64,000 bases of DNA from Nocardia beijingensis NBRC 16342 (lineage in GTDB: Bacteria; Actinomycetota; Actinomycetes; Mycobacteriales; Mycobacteriaceae), in NCBI RefSeq assembly GCF_001612785.1, contig NZ_BDBC01000062.1, forward strand, positions 1 through 64,000. Reading direction: 5' to 3'. The position numbers and the translations under genes are program-made. The notes beneath the pieces were generated by a model that saw only the letters and a program-made list of their open reading frames with translations, searched no databases and had not been told where the DNA came from. Below, piece by piece: positions 52,116 through 58,777 of the stretch; position 1 is the first letter of the stretch, and each line of letters starts with the position of its first letter.

Positions 52116-52487
52116 TCAGGGCTGAACGCCCATCTCCGGGCCGATGTACTCCCGCACCCGGGCGGCCTTGCCGTCGCGGACGTCGACGATCTGCAGCAGG
52201 TGCAGCTTCATCTCCTGACCGCCGATGGTGACCTCCGTCGTGCACTCGTTGAAGAAGCCGTGCTCGGTGAAGGTGATCCCGCCGGGCACGAAGGTCGGCA
52301 CCGCACCGTCACCGGAGCGCTCGTACACCGCGGCGACGGCGTCGCGGACGGTGACCCATTTGTCGTCGGCGCTGTGCCAGACGAGGCAGTCGTCATGGCT
52401 GATCTCGATGAAGAGATCGATGTCGGTGAGGGCCTTGACCCAGTTCTCGGCGAGATCCCTGGTGGCCTGGTCCGGTGTGCTGCTCAT
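52116..52487 (-). CDS. SnoaL-like NTF2-fold protein
   Basis: A 123-residue protein with LAENWVKALTDIDLFIEISH, VTVRDAVAAVYERSGDG, FVPGGITFTEHGFFNECTTE and VDVRDGKAARVREYIG, consistent with a SnoaL-like fold. It is the first gene of a two-gene unit and has a well-formed TGTCCA operator 78 bp upstream, so it is part of the proposed regulon. The start is ATG after an AAAGGCAACG stretch; 22 residues upstream were trimmed. The reaction is unknown. Confidence 0.65.
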   Translation of the reverse strand: MSSTPDQATRDLAENWVKALTDIDLFIEISHDDCLVWHSADDKWVTVRDAVAAVYERSGDGAVPTFVPGGITFTEHGFFNECTTEVTIGGQEMKLHLLQIVDVRDGKAARVREYIGPEMGVQP

Positions 52488-52564
52488 CGGTGAACGTTGC
52501 CTTTCTGTCCTGACGTATGCAGGCGTCCTGCGCCACCCATGCTGCGCGGACATTCGCCGGGCGG

Positions 52565-52584
52565 ATGTCCAGATTTCTGGACAC
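52565..52584. promoter_or_regulatory. TGTCCA-type inverted repeat, site f
   Basis: ATGTCCAGATTTCTGGACAC has near-perfect arms (TGTCCAGA / TCTGGACA), 78 bp before the SnoaL-like gene, in the short gap after the CitE-like gene. Confidence 0.65.
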
Positions 52585-52598
52585 CCACCCGAGGCCGC

Positions 52599-53492
52599 TC
52601 AGCGATGGGCGGCCAGCGCGTCGGCGAGGGCGATGACGCCCTCCGCCGTCTTGACGTGCGCGAGATCGATGTGCTGGCCCTCGAAGTCGACTGCCGCGCT
52701 GCCGGCCGCTTCGGCCGTCCGGAACGCCTCGATCATGCGCCGGTAGAAGTCGACCGTGTCGGGTGACGGGGAGAACACCTCGTTGGCGATCGCCACGTGG
52801 GAGGGGTGGATGGCGACCAGCCCGCGGTAGCCCAGCTGCCGGTTGTCGAGGCAGAACCGGCGGGCGCCGTCGAGATCTTTGATGTCCTGCCACACGCCCG
52901 CCAGCGGGTGGTGCAGGCCGGTGGACCGCGCTGCCAACACGATCCGGCTGCGCAGATACAGGGTCTCGAGCCCGGCCGGGGTGAACTCGAAGCCGAGTTC
53001 ACGGCCCACGTCGGCATTCGGCCCTGTGGCGCCCAGGAGCGACGCCACCCGCGGACTCGCCGCGGCGATCTCCTCGCAGTGCGCCATCGAGACCGCCGTC
53101 TCGTAGGACACGATCAGCCGGACGGTGCCGACGTCGATGCCCTCACGCTGTTCGATGTGCCCGAGCACCGCGTCCAGACGCACGATCTCGGCGGCGGTGA
53201 ACACCTTGGCCAGGAACAGGCCCGCCAGACCCGGGCGCACGATCGCTTCCAGGTCGGCGCCGAGCAGCCCGCTGACCTCCGGGTTGGCTCGGACCCACAG
53301 ATCGGGGCGCACCCCTTCGGCCGTGAGGCGATCGATGGTGGCGGCGACGATGCCGCGGGCCTCGGCCTTGTCGGCGGCGGGCACCGAGTCCTCGAGATCG
53401 AGGATCAGCGCGTCGGCGCCGGAGGCGACCCCCTTGTCGGCCCAGGCGGCCTTGTGGCCGGGAACGAAGAGCATCGAACGGTACGGTTTCAT
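52599..53492 (-). CDS. HpcH/HpaI or citrate-lyase-beta (CitE-like) CoA-ester lyase
   Basis: A 297-residue TIM-barrel protein: MKPYRSMLFVPGHKAAW start, GADALILDLEDSVP (38-51), RPDLWVRANPEV with the substrate Arg, LFLAKVFTA, RLIVSYETAVSM with the metal-binding Glu, and LVAIHPSHVAIANEVFSPS near the end. Homologues cleave citramalyl-, malyl- or beta-hydroxyacyl-CoA, or hydrolyse malyl-CoA. In this region it could split a beta-hydroxy-beta-methyl acyl-CoA, which is inference. It starts after GGGAGAACCACG; an AT-rich element lies about 40 bp upstream. Confidence 0.8.
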   Translation of the reverse strand: MKPYRSMLFVPGHKAAWADKGVASGADALILDLEDSVPAADKAEARGIVAATIDRLTAEGVRPDLWVRANPEVSGLLGADLEAIVRPGLAGLFLAKVFTAAEIVRLDAVLGHIEQREGIDVGTVRLIVSYETAVSMAHCEEIAAASPRVASLLGATGPNADVGRELGFEFTPAGLETLYLRSRIVLAARSTGLHHPLAGVWQDIKDLDGARRFCLDNRQLGYRGLVAIHPSHVAIANEVFSPSPDTVDFYRRMIEAFRTAEAAGSAAVDFEGQHIDLAHVKTAEGVIALADALAAHR

Positions 53493-53529
53493 CGTGGTTC
53501 TCCCTTGGCAGCAGCCCTGTCGGTACGAC

Positions 53530-53551
53530 AAAATATAATATATGAAGTATC
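53530..53551. promoter_or_regulatory. AT-rich element 6 upstream of the CitE-like gene
   Basis: AAAATATAATATATGAAGTA is an A/T-rich block 38 bp before the CitE-like start and overlapping the end of the propeller gene. Probably the CitE promoter or operator. Confidence 0.45.
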
Positions 53552-54686
53552 AACCCTGCGTAGCGATGCCCGCGGACGGACCGTCCGAGAAGATAAGGCC
53601 CGTGTCCACGGGCTCTCCGGCGGAGGTCAACCGTCCGTCGGCGGCCATCGCATAGGTGTGCACGCGAGACGTTCCCGCGACCGTGAGCGCGTCGACGAGG
53701 AAGACCCGCTGCGACACCGAGTCCACCAGGACACGGCCGGGCATTGCCCCCATCGGCGCCGGGTAGGGCGAGCCGGGCAGCGGTGTCAGCGCGCCGTCGC
53801 CGGCGACCGAGAAGCCCGCGATGCCACCTGCCATGGATTCGGCCAGGTACATCCGCCTGCCGTCCGAGGTGAACATCGCGCCGTGCGGCAGCGGCATCAC
53901 TCCGGTGCGGAAGGGGGACCCGGGGACCGGATTCAGGTGGCCATCGGCCCCGATCGCGAAGGCCGAGATGTCGCCCTGGGCCTCATTGCTGGTGTAGAGG
54001 AAACGACCGTCCGGGGTGACGCCGGGAATGGTCGACATGAGACCCGCGGCTGCCGAATCCACCAGTGTCAGCGCACCGTCCGGGCCGACCGCGAAACTGA
54101 ACACGGTCGCCTCGAGCCAGCCGACCGCGAACAGGAACCGGCCGTCGGGGGTGATGGCGGGCATACTGAGTCCGCTCACTCCCGGAATCCGCGCCGGAGC
54201 GGCGCCGGTCGGTTCCAGGGCGCCCGACGCGGCGATGCGATAGGAGCGGATCTCGTTGGTCACGGTGCCGGTGGTGACGAACAGCGTCCGGCCGTCGGGC
54301 GACGGCAGCACTCCGACGCCCGGCCCGCCGAGGTCGAGGTGCGCGCCGGGGACCGGGCTGAGCGTGCCGTTCGCGGCGAGCGCGTATCCCTCGACGGTGC
54401 CCGAAACCGTGTTGGTCGCATACACTTTCCGCCCGTCGGAGGTGACCGACAGCGACAAGCCGCCGGTCCCGGCGGGGAACGGGGACCCGGCCACCCGAGA
54501 CAGGGCGCCCGCCCGATCGAGACCGAGCACACTGATGTTCGACGAGCCCGCGCCGCCGATCACCAAGAACCTGGCACCCGGGTCGGCGCCCGAGACGGGC
54601 GTATTCAGCCAGCCCGCCGAGGCGAGGAGAAACGCGGCTGCGAGCCCGGCGGCGGCCCGGCGTGAACGACGTGTGGTCCGGAACAT
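53550..54686 (-). CDS. Secreted beta-propeller (lactonase-like) protein
   Basis: A 378-residue exported protein: an Arg-rich start, then the signal peptide AAAGLAAAFLLASAGWL, followed by FLVIGGAGSSNISVLGL (first strand) and about seven blades with TPDGRFLYTSN, IGADGHLNPVPGSPF, TSDGRRMYLAE and DGALTPLPGSPYPAPMG. It is closest in layout to the 61.2-kb paralogue. The start at 54686 is set by GGAGGT. It has a perfect TGTCCA palindrome 141 bp upstream. The CitE-like gene follows on the same strand. Confidence 0.75.
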   Translation of the reverse strand: MFRTTRRSRRAAAGLAAAFLLASAGWLNTPVSGADPGARFLVIGGAGSSNISVLGLDRAGALSRVAGSPFPAGTGGLSLSVTSDGRKVYATNTVSGTVEGYALAANGTLSPVPGAHLDLGGPGVGVLPSPDGRTLFVTTGTVTNEIRSYRIAASGALEPTGAAPARIPGVSGLSMPAITPDGRFLFAVGWLEATVFSFAVGPDGALTLVDSAAAGLMSTIPGVTPDGRFLYTSNEAQGDISAFAIGADGHLNPVPGSPFRTGVMPLPHGAMFTSDGRRMYLAESMAGGIAGFSVAGDGALTPLPGSPYPAPMGAMPGRVLVDSVSQRVFLVDALTVAGTSRVHTYAMAADGRLTSAGEPVDTGLIFSDGPSAGIATQG

Positions 54687-54826
54687 CTGTACTACCTCCA
54701 ACCGACCGGCGAGCACCGCTGCCCCCAGCCGAATAGAACGCGCGCGGTATGCGCAGGTAAGGAAATGGGCGTGAATGCTTGGACGCCATTTCCAGATGTG
54801 ACGGTAGGCAGCTCGCAGTACTTTCC

Positions 54827-54846
54827 CTGTCCAGAATTCTGGACAG
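54827..54846. promoter_or_regulatory. TGTCCA-type inverted repeat, site g (perfect)
   Basis: CTGTCCAGAATTCTGGACAG is a perfect 20-bp palindrome, 141 bp before the propeller gene and 48 bp before the terminator hairpin of the convergent-side SDR. It is the best example of the shared motif. Confidence 0.75.
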
Positions 54847-54893
54847 TCGAGAAATTTCGGCTGCACCCTGTTCGCGAGCCGATCCGGACAGCA

Positions 54894-54929
54894 GAAAGGC
54901 CCTCCCGACCGTAATCGGGAAGGCCTTCT
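54894..54929 (-). terminator. Terminator of the SDR gene
   Basis: Inverted repeat with arms AAGGCC(C/T)TCCCGA (one mismatch) and a 6-base loop, followed on the minus strand by TTTCTG, just after the SDR stop at 54940. Confidence 0.7.
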
Positions 54930-54939
54930 CGGAATTCGC

Positions 54940-55698
54940 TCAGTACAGCGTGTACCCGCCGTCGACCGGAATGGTCGTGCCGGTGACGAACGAGGCCGCG
55001 TCCGACAGCAGCCACATGGCCGCTTCGGCGTGCTCGACCGGCTCGCTGGCACGGCGCAGGGCGTGCGTGGCCGCGACGGTGTCGGCGTAGGAGGGATTCT
55101 TCTCCAGGTACTCGAGGTACATCGGCGTCTTGGCGGTCGAGGGGCCGATGCCGTTGACCCGGATGCCCACCTCGCCGTATTCCGCGGCCGCGGCCTTGGT
55201 CAGACCGGCCAGCGCGTGCTTGGAGGCGCTGTATTCGGCGGCCATCGGAATGTAGATGAACGAACCGACCGAAGCGGTGTTGACGATCGAACCGCCACCG
55301 GCCTCGATCATGGCCGGGATCTCGTGCTTCATGCACAGGAACGCACCGGTGACATTGATCCGGAACACCCGCTCGAATTCCTCGCGGCTGATGTCGGCCA
55401 GTTTCTTGCCGTTGTTGGGCACCCCGGCGTTGTTGAAGGCGCCGTCGAGCCTGCCGTACGCCGACACCGCGGCATCGACCATCGCCTTCACCTGATCCTC
55501 GTCGGTGATGTCGACGGTCACGAATTGCGCGGTGTAGCCCTCGGCGGTCAGTTTCTCCGCCAGCGCCTCCCCCGCTCCGGTGGTGACGTCGGCGATGGTG
55601 ACCTTCGCGCCGTTCTCGGCGAACAGGCGCGCGGCCGCCTCACCGATACCGCTCGCGCCGCCCGTCACAATGATCGAGCGCCCGTCGATTCCAGCCAT
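54940..55698 (-). CDS. SDR-family oxidoreductase
   Basis: A 252-residue classical short-chain dehydrogenase: the cofactor loop TGGASGIGE (12-20), NNAG (89-92), catalytic Ser143, Tyr156 and Lys160 (YSASK), and the C-terminal GTTIPVDGGYTLY. An Asp in IADV (37) suggests NAD(H). It likely oxidises a hydroxyacyl or cyclic alcohol. It follows an ALDH by 51 bp in the same direction, forming a two-gene operon with its own terminator. Confidence 0.85.
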   Translation of the reverse strand: MAGIDGRSIIVTGGASGIGEAAARLFAENGAKVTIADVTTGAGEALAEKLTAEGYTAQFVTVDITDEDQVKAMVDAAVSAYGRLDGAFNNAGVPNNGKKLADISREEFERVFRINVTGAFLCMKHEIPAMIEAGGGSIVNTASVGSFIYIPMAAEYSASKHALAGLTKAAAAEYGEVGIRVNGIGPSTAKTPMYLEYLEKNPSYADTVAATHALRRASEPVEHAEAAMWLLSDAASFVTGTTIPVDGGYTLY

Positions 55699-55749
55699 GG
55701 ATCTCTCTCCTGTTGTCTTACTCGGTGATGAAAAAGTTCTGTGCGGGAA

Positions 55750-57249
55750 TCAGTTACCGAATCCCGCGGTGTCGCTGGGGGCGCTGTCGAGCACCAGCGT
55801 CTTGGTCTCCAGGAACGGCAGCAGGCCCTCGGAACCGCCCTCCCGGCCGATACCCGACATCTTGAAACCGCCGAAGGCGATGGAGAAGTCGGTGCGCGGG
55901 CCGTTGTGCCCCACCGTGCCGGTGCGCAGGGACCGGGCCACGCGGTAGGCGCGATCACTGTCGGTGGTGAAGACCGCGGCGTTGAGCCCGTAGGGGTTGT
56001 CGTTGGCCAGGGCCACCGCGTGGTCCTCGTTCTCGGCCGGGACAACGGCCAGCACCGGGCCGAAGATCTCCTCGGTCGCGATCACCGAAGAATTGTCGAC
56101 ATTCGCGAAGACGGTGGGCTCGACGAAGAAGCCGCGCTCCAGCCCGGCCGGGCGGCCGCCGCCGGTGACGAGCCTGGCGCCGCCCGCGGTCCCGGCGGCG
56201 ATGTAGTACTCCACGCGTTCGCGCTGGCGGGCCGAGGCGAGCGGGCCCATCTGCACGGTCTCGTCGAACGGGTCGCCGACCTTCACCGCGGACATGGCAG
56301 CGCCCAGCGCCTCGGCGAGTTCGTCGTGCCGGTGCTCGCTGACGATGACGCGGGTCAGGCTGTGACAGACCTGCCCGGACAGATAGCTGATGCCGCCCGC
56401 GAGCGCCTTGGCCGCGGCGCCGATGTCGTAGTCGTCGAGCACCAGCGCGGGCGACTTGCCCCCCAGTTCGAGGGTGCAGCGGGCCATACGATCGGCGCAG
56501 ATCGCGCCGATGGCCCGGCCCGCTGCCGTCGAACCGGTGAAGGTCACCTTGTCCACGCCCGGGTGGCGTACCAGCGACTCCGACACCCGGCGATCGGCGG
56601 TCACCACATTGAGCACCCCCGGCGGCAACCCGACCGCGTCGCAGATCTCGGCGAACAGGTAGGCCGAGGTGGGTGCCTCCTGCGGGGGCTTGAGCACGAC
56701 CGTGCACCCGGCGAGCAGGGCGGGCGCGCACTTGTAGGCCATGAGCCCGGCGGGACCGTTCCACGGCACGATCGCCGCGACGACACCCACCGGCTCGCGG
56801 ATCAGCAGACCCGTCCCGCCGGCCATGGGGGTGTGCTCCTCGCGGAAGGCGAAGGTCTCGGCCATATCGGCGTAGGCGTTGAACGCCCCGGACAGGAACA
56901 GCGGGAGCCGGGTCTTGGCCAGCGAGTAGACGATGCCCGACTCGATCGACCACAATCGCGCGAAATCGTCGCCGCGGCGGGTCAATTCGGCGGCGATCGC
57001 GCGCAGGTAGCCCGCGCGTTCGGCGGGCGAGAGCCGCGGCCACGGACCGCTGTCGAAGGCCCCGCGCGCCGCGGCTACCGCAGCGTCCACGTCGTCGGCG
57101 CTCGCGGCGCCGACAGTGGTCACGACCTCTTCGGTTCCGCAGTTGAGCACGTCGAAGGTCTGCGGTGACGACACCGGCACCCAGCGGCCATCGATGTAGG
57201 ACGCCTCCGGGTGCGCGGGCAGTACCCCGATCTCGACCGACTTCGTCAT
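55750..57249 (-). CDS. Aldehyde dehydrogenase family protein
   Basis: A 499-residue ALDH with PWNGP (N164), LKPPQEA (K187), the GSTAAG loop (239-244), Glu261 (LELGGK) and Cys295 (GQVCHSL). The GFGN-ending tail is short and hydrophilic. It is the first gene of the unit with the SDR, with an AT-rich element about 45 bp upstream. Substrate unknown; the pairing suggests alcohol to aldehyde to acid flow. Confidence 0.85.
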   Translation of the reverse strand: MTKSVEIGVLPAHPEASYIDGRWVPVSSPQTFDVLNCGTEEVVTTVGAASADDVDAAVAAARGAFDSGPWPRLSPAERAGYLRAIAAELTRRGDDFARLWSIESGIVYSLAKTRLPLFLSGAFNAYADMAETFAFREEHTPMAGGTGLLIREPVGVVAAIVPWNGPAGLMAYKCAPALLAGCTVVLKPPQEAPTSAYLFAEICDAVGLPPGVLNVVTADRRVSESLVRHPGVDKVTFTGSTAAGRAIGAICADRMARCTLELGGKSPALVLDDYDIGAAAKALAGGISYLSGQVCHSLTRVIVSEHRHDELAEALGAAMSAVKVGDPFDETVQMGPLASARQRERVEYYIAAGTAGGARLVTGGGRPAGLERGFFVEPTVFANVDNSSVIATEEIFGPVLAVVPAENEDHAVALANDNPYGLNAAVFTTDSDRAYRVARSLRTGTVGHNGPRTDFSIAFGGFKMSGIGREGGSEGLLPFLETKTLVLDSAPSDTAGFGN

Positions 57250-57293
57250 GGAAAGTTCCTCTCACGCTGTGACGCAGGCTACGCCACAACAAT

Positions 57294-57313
57294 GTGTACT
57301 ATATAAAATATTC
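57294..57313. promoter_or_regulatory. AT-rich element 7 upstream of the ALDH
   Basis: GTGTACTATATAAAATATTC, 45 bp upstream of the ALDH start. It contains ACTATAT, the core word shared with elements 5 and 8, and a GTGTAC word that suits GntR-type operators. Confidence 0.5.
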
Positions 57314-57374
57314 TTCCGCCAGCTTGGTGTGCCCGGCCCGACGAACAGGTTCCACGTCCCGGGTTCCCTCGGCC

Positions 57375-57977
57375 TCAGCCGACCGGGCTCGGCCTGCCGC
57401 GCCGGGCGGCGACGATGTACTCGAACAGGCACACCAGCACCTCCTTGCACGACTGCCGGTCGCGGGCGTCGCAGAGCAGCACCGGCACGTGCGGCGGCAA
57501 CGACAGCGCAGCGCTGATCTCCGCGGGCGCGTACCGGTCGGCCCCGTCGAAGCAGTTCACCGCGACCACGAACGGGATGCGGCGGGACTCGAAATAGTCC
57601 ACGGCGGCGAAGCAGTCCGCCAGCCGCCGCGTGTCGACGAGGACCACCGCGCCCAGCGCACCGCGGGAGAGTTCGGGCCACAGGAACCAGAACCGGTCCT
57701 GGCCGGGCGTGCCGAACAGGTACAGGATCACCCGGGGGTCGATGGTGATGCGACCGAAGTCCAGCGCGACCGTGGTGGTGCGTTTGCCCTCGATCCCGCG
57801 CAGGTCGTCGACCGAGGTGCTCAGCTCGGTGAGCTGCTCCTCGGTGCGCAGCGGCGTGATCTCGCTGATCGCGCCGACCAGCGTGGTCTTGCCCACCCCG
57901 AAACCGCCTGCGACGAGAACCTTCACGGCCAGTTCCCGAGGGTGGGCGCCGTTGCCGTCAGAGTCTGCGAATGCCAT
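57375..57977 (-). CDS. cvnD: CvnD-like small GTP-binding protein
   Basis: A 200-residue Ras-like/MglA-type GTPase: P-loop GGFGVGKT (24-31), TTTVALDFG, LFGTPGQDRFWF (G3-like motif), VLVDTRRL and AVNCFDG (the NxxD equivalent reads NCFD). It is the D component of a conservon, a membrane-associated signalling unit resembling an eukaryote-type G-protein system. Its start overlaps the end of the DUF742 gene by 20 bases. It is the last gene of the four-gene unit. Confidence 0.85.
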   Translation of the reverse strand: MAFADSDGNGAHPRELAVKVLVAGGFGVGKTTLVGAISEITPLRTEEQLTELSTSVDDLRGIEGKRTTTVALDFGRITIDPRVILYLFGTPGQDRFWFLWPELSRGALGAVVLVDTRRLADCFAAVDYFESRRIPFVVAVNCFDGADRYAPAEISAALSLPPHVPVLLCDARDRQSCKEVLVCLFEYIVAARRGRPSPVG

Positions 57978-58338
57978 CCAGTACCGCCTGCAGGAGTTCG
58001 GGATCGGGGCCGACGTCGGCCTTCGGTGGTGACCGGAAGATCACATATCCGGCCGAGATGAGATCGCCGACGAGCACCTTCACCGTGATCAGCAACAGAT
58101 TCATATGGGCCGCGATCTCGGCGATCGACAACGGCCGGTTGCGGCACAACCGGAAGATCTCGGCGTACTCGCGGTCGAGGCTGTTCACCTCGCCCTCGTA
58201 GCCCACCGAGATGACGAGTGTGAGGATGTCGAGATCGGCCACGTCTCGGCCGGCCCGGCCGCGGGTGAGCGCGAAGGGACGGACCAAGGGGCCGGGATCG
58301 TCCTCGTAGCCCCATTCCTCCTCGGGTTCGCCGTTCAC
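57958..58338 (-). CDS. cvnC: CvnC-like DUF742 protein
   Basis: A 126-residue protein: an acidic N-terminus with RPFALTRGRAG, followed by the winged-helix-like DUF742 core (LTLVISVGYEG, REYAEIFRLCRNRPLSIAEIA, LLLITVKVLVGDLISAGYV). It is the C component of the conservon. It begins at GTG, overlapping the roadblock gene's stop by 4 bp (GTGA), and runs into cvnD, so all are translationally coupled. The long open frame upstream is a shadow. Confidence 0.85.
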   Translation of the reverse strand: MNGEPEEEWGYEDDPGPLVRPFALTRGRAGRDVADLDILTLVISVGYEGEVNSLDREYAEIFRLCRNRPLSIAEIAAHMNLLLITVKVLVGDLISAGYVIFRSPPKADVGPDPELLQAVLDGIRRL

Positions 58339-58763
58339 AGCAGCGGCGTTCTCGATGTTCGCGGGGCGGCGGACAACTGGTCGCGGACCTGGCCGACGAT
58401 CACGTTCATCTCGTAGGCGATCAGTCCCAGATCGGCGTCGATATCGGCCAGCAACGCCAGACAGGCGCCGTGACCGGCCTCGGTGACGAGCAGGTAGCCG
58501 AGTTCGAGTTCGACGACGGTCTGGTGCAGGCCGCCCTTGGCGAATCGCGTGCCCACCCCGCGTGCGAGGCTGTGCAGCGCCGACGCCATGGCGGCCAAGT
58601 GCTCGACGTCCTCGCGATCGATCCCGTCCGAGCCGGCCAGCGCCAGGCCGTCCGCGGACAGCACCACCGCGCATTCCGCGCCGGAGGTGCTGTTCACCAG
58701 GTTGGTGAGCAGCCAGTCGAGTGCCCCCGCTGGCGCGTGTCGAACCATCATGTCGTCGTTCAT
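58335..58763 (-). CDS. cvnB: CvnB-like roadblock/LC7-domain protein
   Basis: A 142-residue roadblock/LC7 protein: ALDWLLTNLVNSTSGAECAVVLSADGLALAGS, AAMASALHSLARGVG, TVVELELGYLLVTEAGHGACLALL and GLIAYEMNVIVGQV. In conservons it bridges the sensor kinase CvnA and the GTPase CvnD. It is 14 bp downstream of cvnA. ATG 58763 was chosen as the first Met of the domain; a longer upstream frame is a shadow of cvnA. Confidence 0.85.
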   Translation of the reverse strand: MNDDMMVRHAPAGALDWLLTNLVNSTSGAECAVVLSADGLALAGSDGIDREDVEHLAAMASALHSLARGVGTRFAKGGLHQTVVELELGYLLVTEAGHGACLALLADIDADLGLIAYEMNVIVGQVRDQLSAAPRTSRTPLL

Positions 58764-58777
58764 GTGCGGACCGTTCT

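Noticed and set aside
52797..54665. 622-codon plus-strand open frame
   Set aside because: Antisense shadow of the CitE-like and propeller genes; low-complexity Arg/Gly/Asp sequence with no recognisable domain.
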